17,013 nt of DNA from Actinomycetales bacterium (GTDB taxonomy: Bacteria; Actinomycetota; Actinomycetes; Actinomycetales; BWSM-131), in the NCBI GenBank assembly GCA_030149025.1, contig JASBSH010000344.1, positions 1 to 17,013 on the forward strand, read 5' to 3'. Below, one piece after another: positions 8,454-15,248 of the stretch. The position numbers were made by a program, and so were the translations under genes. The notes beneath the pieces are model-generated. The model made no database searches, had not been told where the DNA came from, and saw only the letters and a list, made by a program, of their open reading frames with translations. How positions within the stretch are numbered: position 1 is the stretch's first letter; the number at the start of each line of letters is the position of its first letter.

Positions 8454-10345
8454 GCGCTCAGGTGACGGAGGCACGGATCGCCGTCGGCGCCACCGGGCTT
8501 CTAGCGACTTTCAACGGCGCGGGGGCCCTGTCGGCAGCGGACGTCCACGTCGCCCAGCGGCTGGGCCGGCTCGGTGGGGAGGCCCTCGGTGGGGAGGCCA
8601 ACGAGGCGGTGCTGCTGGCTGCGGCGCTGACCGTCGCTGCCGTTCGCGGCGGCTCGGTCTGCGTGACCCTGGGCCGGCTCGCCCACGAAGGTGTACCCGG
8701 TTCGGAGGTACCGGTCGAGGCGTCGGGCTCCTTGCCGTGGCCGGAAGCGGCGGTGTGGGAAGAGGCTTGTGCCGCAAGTCCTCTGGTGGCGTGTGGCGTC
8801 GATGGTGACCCCGGACGGCCCCTTCGTCTGGTCGACGGCCGGATGTACCTGGACCGGTACTGGAGGCAGGAACAGGTCGTCCGCGAGGAGGTGGACCGGC
8901 GGGTCGCAGGTGCGGTGCTACCCGTCGACCGAGCCGCCCTGCGGGACGCGATCTCGCGCGTGTACGGCGAGGAGGCGACCGAACGCCAACGCCTCGCCTC
9001 CGCCGTTGCTGCTGTGTCGCCGCTCACCATACTGACTGGTGGGCCCGGAACCGGGAAGACGACGACGGTTGCCCGGCTGCTCGCCGTCCTCATGTCCCTG
9101 CCCGGCGGACCCCAGCGGGTCGCGCTGGCAGCGCCCACCGGCAAGGCAGCGGCGCGCCTCCAGGAGGCAGTGTGGGCGGAGCTGGAGCGGCTCGGTCGCC
9201 GAAGCCCGGCGGACAGCGAGCGAGTCGGCAGGCCGCCGGCGTCCACCGTGCACCGACTGCTCGGCTGGAAGCCCGGGTCGAGGACCAGGTTCCGCCACGA
9301 CCGTGACAACCGTCTGCCGCATGACCTGGTGGTTGTGGACGAGACGTCGATGGTGCCGCTGACCCTCATGTCGCGGTTGCTGGAGGCGTTGCGGCCCCAG
9401 GCTCGGCTGGTGCTCGTCGGCGACCCCGACCAGCTCGCGTCGGTGGAGGCCGGCGCGGTGCTCGGGGACCTCGTCGCACGACCGCTGGTGAGCAGCGCGA
9501 TCGAGGACGCCGTGCGGTCGTTGGTGCCAGAGCTGGTGCCGAGCGGCGCCGAAGCGTCCGCGCTCGGGAACGGGATCGTCCGGTTGGACCGGGTGCACCG
9601 TTTCGGTTCCGCCATCGGCGATCTCGCGGAGGCGATCAGGCTGGGTGACGCCGAACGGGTGTTGAGCGTCCTTCGTGGCGGCGATGCGGAGATCGCGTTC
9701 TGCGAGGTGGTCGCCGAGGACGCCGCGGAGATCGGAGCGCTGCGAAGCGACGTGGTCGCCGCGGGCAGCACCCTGGTCGGCGCTGCCCGGGACGGGGACG
9801 CGAGCGCAGCGCTGAGTGCGGTCGAGCAGCACCGCCTGCTCGTGGCGCACCGTCGAGGTCCCGCGGGCGTGTCGCGGTGGACCGCGGTGGTGGAGGACTG
9901 GCTCGACTCGTCCGGTCATGGGCCTGAGTCGCCAGGGGAGTGGTACGCGGGTCGGCCGCTGCTCGTCACCGCCAACGACCGGGACACCGGCCTCTACAAC
10001 GGCGACACGGGTGTCGTCGTCCGGAAGGACGGCGCCCTCGTGGCCGCGTTCGGGACCCCGGACTCGCCGTTCTTCGTCCGACCGCACCGGTTGAGCGCGG
10101 TCCAGACCGTGCACGCCATGACAGTGCACCGAGGGCAGGGCAGCCAGTTCTCCCGCGTGTCGCTGGTGCTGCCGGCCGCCGAGTCCCCGTTGCTGACGCG
10201 GGAGCTGCTCTACACCGCGGTCACCCGTGCCCGCCAGTTCGTCCGGGTCGTCGGCACCGAGGACGCCGTCCGGGCTGCTGTGGCTCGTCCCGTGCGACGG
10301 GCGAGTGGGCTGCGGACTCCGTTGTCGTCCCCCGGGCAGGCGTGA
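8450..10345 (+). CDS. recD: Exodeoxyribonuclease V subunit alpha (RecD), 5'-to-3' helicase
   Basis: RecD is the second motor of RecBCD, moving 5' to 3' on the opposite strand from RecB. The ATG at 8450 overlaps the recB stop by 4 nt and gives 631 residues (608 in E. coli). The open frame extends back into recB, but that part is a shadow. After an N-terminal domain of about 170 residues that contacts RecC come the superfamily 1B helicase motifs: Walker A GGPGTGKT (197-204), motif II VVDETSM with Asp 297 and Glu 298, motif III LVGDPDQLASVEAG, TVHRGQGSQ (558-566) and YTAVTRA (588-594). All look intact. It is the last gene of the operon. An inverted repeat that starts at its stop codon could end or stabilise the transcript. 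Confidence 0.96.
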   Translation: MSAQVTEARIAVGATGLLATFNGAGALSAADVHVAQRLGRLGGEALGGEANEAVLLAAALTVAAVRGGSVCVTLGRLAHEGVPGSEVPVEASGSLPWPEAAVWEEACAASPLVACGVDGDPGRPLRLVDGRMYLDRYWRQEQVVREEVDRRVAGAVLPVDRAALRDAISRVYGEEATERQRLASAVAAVSPLTILTGGPGTGKTTTVARLLAVLMSLPGGPQRVALAAPTGKAAARLQEAVWAELERLGRRSPADSERVGRPPASTVHRLLGWKPGSRTRFRHDRDNRLPHDLVVVDETSMVPLTLMSRLLEALRPQARLVLVGDPDQLASVEAGAVLGDLVARPLVSSAIEDAVRSLVPELVPSGAEASALGNGIVRLDRVHRFGSAIGDLAEAIRLGDAERVLSVLRGGDAEIAFCEVVAEDAAEIGALRSDVVAAGSTLVGAARDGDASAALSAVEQHRLLVAHRRGPAGVSRWTAVVEDWLDSSGHGPESPGEWYAGRPLLVTANDRDTGLYNGDTGVVVRKDGALVAAFGTPDSPFFVRPHRLSAVQTVHAMTVHRGQGSQFSRVSLVLPAAESPLLTRELLYTAVTRARQFVRVVGTEDAVRAAVARPVRRASGLRTPLSSPGQA

Positions 10346-10369
10346 ACCGAGCGTGGAATCCCGGTTCAC
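10342..10369 (+). terminator. Inverted repeat at the end of recD, possible terminator or 3' stabiliser
   Basis: Perfect 8-bp arms, GTGAACCG (10342-10349) and CGGTTCAC (10362-10369), flank a 12-nt loop. The left arm includes the recD stop codon. No T-run follows, so this is not a canonical intrinsic terminator, although U-poor terminators are common in actinobacteria. It could also act as a 3' stabilising hairpin. Confidence 0.4.
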
Positions 10370-10463
10370 CCCGCTCAGCCGCGCCCGTGCCTACCATGGC
10401 CGGAGGGGCGGCTGGTGTGCCGGTCAGCGCACCAGGGGCCGTCTCGCAGCGGTGGCGGCAGTC

Positions 10464-10469
10464 GGGAGG
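10464..10469 (+). promoter_or_regulatory. Ribosome binding site of the broken PPOX gene
   Basis: GGGAGG lies 7 nt before the ATG at 10477. It is an intact translation start for a gene whose coding region is broken about 20 bases further on. Its preservation suggests that the disruption is fairly recent. Confidence 0.5.
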
Positions 10470-10476
10470 CGGACCC

Positions 10477-10823
10477 ATGGCCGTTGACTTCTCCACGGGA
10501 CACCGCAACCGCGTCTCATCTGGTTCCTCTGGGAGGACGACGGGGTTCTCTTCTACTCCCAGCCAGGGGCCGCGAAGGTCTCCCACATCGCCCGCAACCC
10601 CCGGGTGGCACTGCACTTCAACAGTGATCATGCAGGCAACTCGTCTCGTGTGCTGACCGGTACGGCGACGCTCGCTTCGGATGTGCAGGGCATCGCAGCA
10701 AACCAGCGGTACCTAGCGAAGTACAGGGACGCGATCGCGGCGATCGGGCAGACACCGGAGCGCCTGGCGGAGGAGTTCTCCCTCGCCTACCGGATCCGGC
10801 CGGAGCGCGTCCGGGGCTGGTGA
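10477..10823 (+). pseudogene. PPOX-fold (pyridoxamine-phosphate-oxidase-like, probable F420-type) gene, internally deleted and frameshifted
   Basis: An intact start (GGGAGG, then ATG at 10477) encodes MAVDFST, a normal N-terminus for small actinobacterial PPOX-class enzymes of the Rv3369-like group. The family sequence resumes in a different frame from about 10497: GTPQPRLIWFLWEDDG, VLFYSQPGAAKVSHIARNPR, VALHFNSD, then YLAKY and a C-terminal helix, ending at the stop at 10821-10823. The block that normally lies between these pieces (first helix plus first strand, by my estimate 25-30 residues) is missing, and the junction changes the frame. In the downstream frame a TGA at 10485-10487 and the absence of ATG, GTG or TTG before about 10605 leave no way to make the N-terminal half. 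I therefore call a pseudogene from a deletion, not a single-base sequencing error. The intact relatives are split-beta-barrel flavin- or F420-binding oxidoreductases. The stop is 14 bp from the stop of the convergent HNH gene. Confidence 0.75.
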
Positions 10824-10837
10824 GACGCGAACGGCCG

Positions 10838-11728
10838 TCACGCGGTCTGACCGAACCTCTCGAACCGCGCGGCGAGGCGGTCGCGGTCAGGCCAGTCACT
10901 GCGTCGCCCGGGAAGCTCGAGCGTCTTGCCGTGCATGTCCTGCAGTCCGTGTCTGAGCATGGGGCCGTCGACCTCGACGAGCAGGTCGCGGTCGATGTGA
11001 ACTCGGTAGTCCGGGGAGATGCCGAGCAGCTGTGCGTCGTACGCGCCGTGGTGGATCTTGCACAGGCTCAGGCCATTGGTCACGATCGGCAGCCCGCCAT
11101 CCTCGGCGTCGGCGACGATGTGCGCGGCGTCGAGCAGCTCACCGTGCCGAAGCGAGCACACGGTGCACCGCGTCGCGTAGGCGCGGATCACCCTTCCCCG
11201 GAACTCCGGCTGGTGCAGCCGCTGCCGGACGATCCGCTCGGCGTACCGACGCTGGTCCTCGGTCCACTCGGCAGGCTTGGGCATGAACCGGACGCTCTCG
11301 TCCAGGGCGATGACGAACTGCCGGGCGGCCTGGTCGTCGTCCACGACGTACACCGGGAACACGGGGACGTAGGTCCCTGCCGCGATCTTGCGGAGCAGGA
11401 TCAGCGGCAGACCGAGCTCCGCCGCTCGACGCAGCTTGGTGTTGTCGCCCGCGAGGGACCCTGCGCGGTAGTCGTAGTGGAACAGCCCTCCCTCGACCTC
11501 GCGGTCCTGGTAGGGCCCCTCCGGGGAGCTGACGATCGACAGCGTCGCCATCAGGTCACGGGGGTTCCAGATCCCCTTGGAGGTGTCGATGAGGCGCCTC
11601 GTCACGCCGGCCACCTCGAACGCGCTGAGCTCGGCGCGCGTCACGAAACCACCGTTGTGCACGGTCCGCTCCGCCAGCCGGTCCATGATCAGCTGGCGCA
11701 GGAGCTGCTCCTCGGGCGCCGACGCCAT
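10838..11728 (-). CDS. HNH endonuclease, COG3440-type predicted restriction endonuclease
   Basis: The 296-residue protein ends in a complete HNH nuclease domain: Cys 188 and Cys 191 (RCTVCSLR), then LLDAAHI with Asp 200 and His 203, Asn 218 in TNGLSLC, Cys 223, and His 226-His 227. The cysteines and later Cys/His fit the structural zinc site, and the central His and Asn fit the metal-dependent active site. Residues 50-130 hold the conserved front region of this group: KGIWNP, GPYQD, FHYDYRAG, DN..LR, LGLPLILL, GTY and PVYVV. That region may read a base or backbone modification, but this is not established for this protein. The family is mostly annotated as putative restriction (McrA-like) enzymes. 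The ATG at 11728 has no clear ribosome site, and an ATG at residue 15 is an alternative start. I see no methyltransferase gene beside it, which fits a modification-dependent or solitary nuclease. Confidence 0.88.
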   Translation of the reverse strand: MASAPEEQLLRQLIMDRLAERTVHNGGFVTRAELSAFEVAGVTRRLIDTSKGIWNPRDLMATLSIVSSPEGPYQDREVEGGLFHYDYRAGSLAGDNTKLRRAAELGLPLILLRKIAAGTYVPVFPVYVVDDDQAARQFVIALDESVRFMPKPAEWTEDQRRYAERIVRQRLHQPEFRGRVIRAYATRCTVCSLRHGELLDAAHIVADAEDGGLPIVTNGLSLCKIHHGAYDAQLLGISPDYRVHIDRDLLVEVDGPMLRHGLQDMHGKTLELPGRRSDWPDRDRLAARFERFGQTA

Positions 11729-11769
11729 GATCGATTTCTACCAGCTTCGGCCCGCCGTGGGTGGGATCA

Positions 11770-11788
11770 CGCCAATCCACGATTGGCG
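11770..11788. repeat. Perfect 8-bp palindrome beside the REPIN-like element
   Basis: Arms CGCCAATC (11770-11777) and GATTGGCG (11781-11788) surround a 3-nt loop. It lies in the divergent region between the HNH gene and the discoidin-domain gene, touching the larger hairpin that starts at 11790. The TTGGCG of its right arm is the beginning of the repeated unit of that larger element. Confidence 0.6.
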
Positions 11789-11836
11789 GAGGGTGGCCCC
11801 GCGCCAGGCCTATTGGCGCAGGGCCACCCTGCGCCC
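11784..11836. repeat. REPIN-like element: two inverted copies of a 23-bp palindromic unit
   Basis: Unit 1 (11784-11806) and unit 2 (11814-11836) match in about 20 of 23 positions when one is reverse-complemented. Together they form a long hairpin: a 10-bp outer stem (11790-11799 with 11821-11830), one C/A mismatch, a 6-bp inner stem (GCGCCA with TGGCGC) and a 7-nt loop. Unit 2 is also palindromic by itself (GGCGCAGGG, CCA, CCCTGCGCC), so the two structures exclude each other. Two inverted REP units close together are the hallmark of REPINs, which are moved by RAYT-type transposases. A regulatory hairpin is the alternative. Only one element is visible in this window. Confidence 0.55.
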
Positions 11837-11845
11837 AACTCGTTG

Positions 11846-11865
11846 CGGGCCCGGCGGCGGGCCCG
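11846..11865. repeat. Duplicated self-complementary octamer CGGGCCCG
   Basis: Two copies of the palindrome CGGGCCCG (11846-11853 and 11858-11865) are separated by GCGG. They can act as direct or inverted repeats and could be an operator or simple GC-rich structure. They lie 46 bp before the likely start of the discoidin-domain gene at 11911. Confidence 0.45.
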
Positions 11866-11910
11866 ACCCTGTGCCGCCTGCCACCACCGCACCGTGATGA
11901 ACTGCCTCCC

Positions 11911-12570
11911 GTGTCGACGCAGCAACCGCACACGCCCGTGGACGGCGTCACGCCCGTCGGCCCTGCCACGACGCCCGCCGACCAGCGGCCTGCGCAGCGA
12001 GGCGGTCCCAGCGGCAGGACCGTGCTGTTCACCCTGCTCGCCGCCGCGGTGGCAGGCGTCCTCGTCGGTGCCCTGATCGCCTTCGCGTTCGGGAACAGGT
12101 CCGGTAACCAGGCAGCCGAGACGCCCCCCGCGGCCACGGCGAGCCCGGTCGAGATCAGCCCGAAGTCCGTCGAGAGCTTCGACCCGTCCGGCGGGAGCGG
12201 CTTTCGTGACGAAGGGGGCGACCTGTGGTCGACCCAGACGTACAAGACGGCGAAGTTCGGCGCACTGAAGCCGGGGGTCGGCCTGCTGCTGGACCTGGGT
12301 AAGGCGCGGTCGGTCAGCGACGTCACGATTCCACAGGCGACCGCCGGTCTGACCGTCCAGCTCCTGGCCGGGGACGAGGCTCCCACCGGCTCGGTGGACA
12401 GCATGACCGCCGTGGACGACGGCACGACCGGCGACGGGGCGACGTCGCTGTCCGGTGCGGACGGCGGGGAGCGCAGGTACTGGCTGGTCTGGGTTACCGA
12501 GCTCGCCCCCAGCGGGGGCGGCTTCTCCGCGGAGATGCAGACCCCGGTGGTGAGGGGACCCGCCAGCTGA
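11911..12570 (+). CDS. Membrane-anchored protein with a discoidin-like extracellular domain (kinase-less relative of MurJ-associated pseudokinase tails)
   Basis: From the GTG at 11911 the protein has 219 residues. It has a Pro/Thr/Gln-rich cytoplasmic N-terminus of about 36 residues, one transmembrane segment (VLFTLLAAAVAGVLVGALIA, about 38-57), a Pro/Ala-rich linker, and a beta-rich domain at about 83-215. That domain has the pattern of actinobacterial discoidin-like tails: ESFDPSGGSG, a Trp/Thr strand near 105, LKPGVGLLLDLG (119-130), VSDVTIPQA, LTVQLLAGDEAP and YWLVWVTEL. I know this arrangement as the C-terminal half of protein kinase-like proteins next to murJ in actinobacteria. Here there is no kinase domain, and the upstream DNA encodes none. 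The function is unknown; binding of cell-wall sugars or partner proteins outside the membrane is a guess. The start is weak, with no ribosome site before GTG 11911 or GTG 11938. The C-terminal similarity is by memory of the pattern. Confidence 0.72.
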   Translation: MSTQQPHTPVDGVTPVGPATTPADQRPAQRGGPSGRTVLFTLLAAAVAGVLVGALIAFAFGNRSGNQAAETPPAATASPVEISPKSVESFDPSGGSGFRDEGGDLWSTQTYKTAKFGALKPGVGLLLDLGKARSVSDVTIPQATAGLTVQLLAGDEAPTGSVDSMTAVDDGTTGDGATSLSGADGGERRYWLVWVTELAPSGGGFSAEMQTPVVRGPAS

Positions 12571-12573
12571 GCG

Positions 12574-12599
12574 GAGGCTGACGGCCGAGGCTGACGGCC
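12574..12599. repeat. 13-bp perfect tandem duplication downstream of the discoidin-domain gene
   Basis: GAGGCTGACGGCC occurs twice in a row (12574-12586 and 12587-12599), immediately after the stop of the discoidin-domain gene. It looks like a slippage duplication. A regulatory role in the region before cstA cannot be excluded. Confidence 0.6.
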
Positions 12600-12634
12600 G
12601 ACGTTCCCGGGCGCCGAGGATAACCTCCGGCAAA

Positions 12635-12660
12635 ACCGGACAGACCTCCGCGTGTCCGGT
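12635..12660. promoter_or_regulatory. Inverted repeat upstream of cstA, candidate operator or terminator
   Basis: Perfect 8-bp arms ACCGGACA (12635-12642) and TGTCCGGT (12653-12660) are 10 nt apart and centred about 80 bp before the cstA ATG. A direct repeat ACCTCCG (12623-12629 and 12644-12650), with starts 21 bp apart or about two helical turns, overlaps it. It could be a regulator site for carbon-starvation control, or a hairpin ending the previous transcript. No T-run follows. Confidence 0.4.
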
Positions 12661-12682
12661 GGCGCGAAGACCGCGGCGGGTC

Positions 12683-12688
12683 CATATT
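12683..12688 (+). promoter_or_regulatory. Possible -10 box of the cstA promoter
   Basis: CATATT is the only clearly AT-rich hexamer in this very GC-rich leader. It would start a transcript near 12695, about 35 nt before the ATG. No convincing -35 is present at the normal distance, which would fit an activator-dependent promoter. Confidence 0.35.
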
Positions 12689-12729
12689 GACCGGTGCTCA
12701 GTGGGTTCGCGAAACGCCCGGAGGCTTTC

Positions 12730-14997
12730 ATGGCCACAGCGCCGACAATGCCGTCGTCCCGCCCACCCGTGGCGGTCGAGCACCGCACCACATGGACCCT
12801 TCCGAAGATCCTCCTGTGGGTCGCCATCGCGATCCTGGGAGGCATCTCCTGGACGATCATCGCCCTCGTTCGCGGCGAGTCGGTGAACGCGATCTGGTTC
12901 GTCTTCGCCGCCTTGTCCAGCTACGCGATCGCCTATCGCTTCTACGCCCGCTTCATCGTCACGAGGGTTCTCAAGGTCGACGACACCCGCGCCACCCCGG
13001 CTGAACAGCTCGAGGACGGCAAGGACTACAACCGCACCGACCGGCGGGTTCTGTACGGCCACCACTTCGCTGCCATCGCCGGCGCCGGACCGCTCGTCGG
13101 GCCGGTCCTCGCCGCGCAGATGGGCTACCTGCCCGGAACCCTGTGGATCATCGTCGGGGTGATCTTCGCCGGGGCGGTGCAGGACCTGCTGGTGCTGTTC
13201 TTCTCGATGCGCCGCAACGGCCGGTCCCTGGGCCAGATGGCCCGCGAGGAGATCGGGCCGGTCGGCGGCATCGCCGCGCTGGTGGCGGTGCTGACCATCA
13301 TGATCATCATCCTGGCGGTGCTGGCGCTGGTCGTGGTGAACGCTCTCGCCGAGTCCCCGTGGGGCGTCTTCAGCATCGCGATGACGATCCCCATCGCGCT
13401 GTTCATGGGGTTCTACCTGCGCTACCTGCGGCCGGGGCGGGTCATCGAGGTGTCCGGCATCGGCGTCGCACTGCTGCTGCTCGCCATCATCGCTGGTGGC
13501 TGGGTGGCGGACTCCGGGCTCGCCGACTTCTTCACCCTGGACAAGGTGACGCTCGTCTGGGCCCTGATCATCTACGGCTTTACCGCCTCGGTGCTGCCGG
13601 TCTGGATGCTGCTGGCCCCCCGCGACTACCTGTCGACGTTCATGAAGGTCGGCGTCATCGCTCTTCTCGCGGTCGCGATCATCCTGGTCCGGCCGGTACT
13701 CGAGATGCCCGCCTTCACGGACTTCGCCTTCAACGGCAAGGGCCCGGCGTTCTCAGGGGCACTGTTCCCGTTCGTGTTCATCACCATCGCCTGCGGCGCA
13801 CTGTCCGGCTTCCACGCCCTGATCTCGTCCGGGACCACCCCGAAGATGCTCGAGAAGGAGAGCCAGGTCCGGCTCATCGGCTACGGCGGCATGCTGACCG
13901 AGTCCTTCGTCGCCATCATGGCCCTGGTTGCGGCGACCTCCATCGACCAGGGCCTGTACTTCTCCATGAACGCCGCCGCCGGCGTGACCGGCGGAACCGC
14001 CGAAGGTGCGGCGGCGTTCGTCAACAACTCGTTGGGCCTGGCGAACGTCACCATCACACCGGAGGCGCTGGAGGCGGCAGCGCGGGCGGTGGAGGAGGAA
14101 ACCCTGGTCTCCAGGACGGGCGGCGCGCCGACGCTCGCCATCGGACTGTCCCAGATTCTCGCCACGCTGTTCGGCGGTGGCGCCCTGACAGCGTTCTGGT
14201 ACCACTTCGCGATCATGTTCGAGGCGCTGTTCATCCTCACGACGGTGGACGCCGGCACGCGGGTCGGGCGCTTCATGCTGCAGGACACGATCGGGAACGT
14301 CTGGCCGCGATGGAAGGAGACCTCGTGGCGTCCGGGGGCGTGGGCGGCGAGCGCAGTGATCGTGGCCGCCTGGGGCTCCATCCTCCTCATGGGGGTCACC
14401 GACCCGCTGGGCGGCATCAACACCTTGTTCCCGCTGTTCGGTATCGCCAACCAGCTGCTGGCGGCGGTCGCCCTTGCCGTGTGCGTCACGATCTTCATGA
14501 AGAGCGGGAGAGCCAAGTGGGTGTGGGTCCCGGGGATCCCGCTCGTGTTCGACGCCGTAGTCACACTGACCGCGAGCTACCAGAAGATCTTCAGCAGCGA
14601 TCCCTCGATCGGCTACTGGGCGAACCGCCAGCGGTACCAGGAGGCCCTTGCGGCGGGGGAGACGTCCCTCGGTCCTGCACAGTCGGTGGACGCCATGCAG
14701 GCGGTGGTGCGCAACACCTTCGTCCAGGGAACGCTGTCCATCCTGTTCGCGCTGCTGATCATCATCATCCTGCTGGACGCGCTGAGGGTCTCGATCAAGG
14801 CGTACCGAGGGGGGAAAGTCACGACCGCGGAGGCGCCGTACGTGCCCTCGCGCATCTTCGCGCCGTCCGGCATGGTGCCCACACCCGAGGAACGTGACCT
14901 GCAGGAGGAGTGGGACGCCTGGGTCGCCAAGCATCCCGACGACGTCATGGCGAACGCCGGCGGCGCTGGCGCGACCGAGCCGGCGGGTGGTTCCTGA
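12730..14997 (+). CDS. cstA: Carbon starvation protein CstA family transporter
   Basis: CstA is an inner-membrane transporter induced on carbon starvation, linked in enterobacteria to uptake of peptides and pyruvate. The ATG at 12730 is preferred over the upstream GTG at 12694 because GGAGG lies 5 nt before it; this gives 755 residues (701 in E. coli CstA). The N-terminal 22 residues are polar. At least a dozen hydrophobic segments follow, with the family signature YGHHFAAIAGAGPLVGP at 109-125 and AQMGYLPG just after it. GFHALISSGTTPKMLEKE and GYGGMLTESFVA are further conserved stretches. The C-terminal tail, rich in charged residues and ending in Gly/Ala, is cytoplasmic-like and longer than usual. 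The stop overlaps the next start by one base (TGATG), so the partner protein is probably made by coupled translation. Regulation may involve the inverted repeat at 12635-12660. Confidence 0.95.
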   Translation: MATAPTMPSSRPPVAVEHRTTWTLPKILLWVAIAILGGISWTIIALVRGESVNAIWFVFAALSSYAIAYRFYARFIVTRVLKVDDTRATPAEQLEDGKDYNRTDRRVLYGHHFAAIAGAGPLVGPVLAAQMGYLPGTLWIIVGVIFAGAVQDLLVLFFSMRRNGRSLGQMAREEIGPVGGIAALVAVLTIMIIILAVLALVVVNALAESPWGVFSIAMTIPIALFMGFYLRYLRPGRVIEVSGIGVALLLLAIIAGGWVADSGLADFFTLDKVTLVWALIIYGFTASVLPVWMLLAPRDYLSTFMKVGVIALLAVAIILVRPVLEMPAFTDFAFNGKGPAFSGALFPFVFITIACGALSGFHALISSGTTPKMLEKESQVRLIGYGGMLTESFVAIMALVAATSIDQGLYFSMNAAAGVTGGTAEGAAAFVNNSLGLANVTITPEALEAAARAVEEETLVSRTGGAPTLAIGLSQILATLFGGGALTAFWYHFAIMFEALFILTTVDAGTRVGRFMLQDTIGNVWPRWKETSWRPGAWAASAVIVAAWGSILLMGVTDPLGGINTLFPLFGIANQLLAAVALAVCVTIFMKSGRAKWVWVPGIPLVFDAVVTLTASYQKIFSSDPSIGYWANRQRYQEALAAGETSLGPAQSVDAMQAVVRNTFVQGTLSILFALLIIIILLDALRVSIKAYRGGKVTTAEAPYVPSRIFAPSGMVPTPEERDLQEEWDAWVAKHPDDVMANAGGAGATEPAGGS

Positions 14998-15179
14998 TGC
15001 GTCGGTTACCCAGGGCCGTCATGTGGTACCTGCGCGAGCTGTTCGGGGAGAACGCGTACGACAAGTACGTGGCGCACCTCGCCAGACACCATCCGGGCCA
15101 GCAGCCGATGAGCAGGCGCGAGTTCGAGTGGGAGCGGACCGACCGGTTGGATCGGAACCCGGGGGCACGCTGCTGCTGA
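14997..15179 (+). CDS. YbdD/YjiX family small protein, CstA partner
   Basis: This 60-residue cytoplasmic protein matches the YbdD/YjiX (DUF466) family across its length (65-67 aa in E. coli). It has an amphipathic start with VMWYLRELFGENAYDKYVAHL, then HHPGQQPMSRREFEW, and the conserved C-terminal RCC. Members are encoded directly behind CstA-type transporters and are needed for their activity in E. coli (YbdD with CstA, YjiX with BtsT). Here the ATG shares its first base with the cstA stop codon, which indicates translational coupling. It appears complete. Confidence 0.92.
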   Translation: MRRLPRAVMWYLRELFGENAYDKYVAHLARHHPGQQPMSRREFEWERTDRLDRNPGARCC

Positions 15180-15227
15180 CGCGGCTGCTTCGCAGCGGCC
15201 GCACCGGCTGCGCCTTTCGGGTGACGT

Positions 15228-15248
15228 GCTCAGGGTTCGCTCAGGGTT
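15228..15248. repeat. Direct repeat GCTCAGGGTT, two copies one base apart
   Basis: GCTCAGGGTT at 15228-15237 and 15239-15248 are identical, 11 bp apart start to start, so they lie on the same face of the helix. The second copy runs into the TTGTCGGTG promoter motif. It is a candidate activator or repressor site for the helicase gene downstream. Confidence 0.45.

Noticed and set aside
12694..12729. GTG at 12694 as the cstA start
   Set aside because: It has no ribosome site and would lie on the expected transcription start. The ATG at 12730 has GGAGG at 5 nt spacing.
11556..13065. Minus-strand open frames of 432-434 codons across the discoidin gene, the REPIN-like repeats and the cstA start
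   Set aside because: They run through palindromic intergenic DNA and two convincing plus-strand genes. Their low-complexity Arg/Gly/Ala/Pro-rich translations are typical of shadow frames.
15180..15227. Possible terminator hairpin after the YbdD-like gene (GCTGC-TTC-GCAGC)
   Set aside because: The stem is only 5 bp, the flanks do not pair and there is no T-run; it is too weak to annotate.
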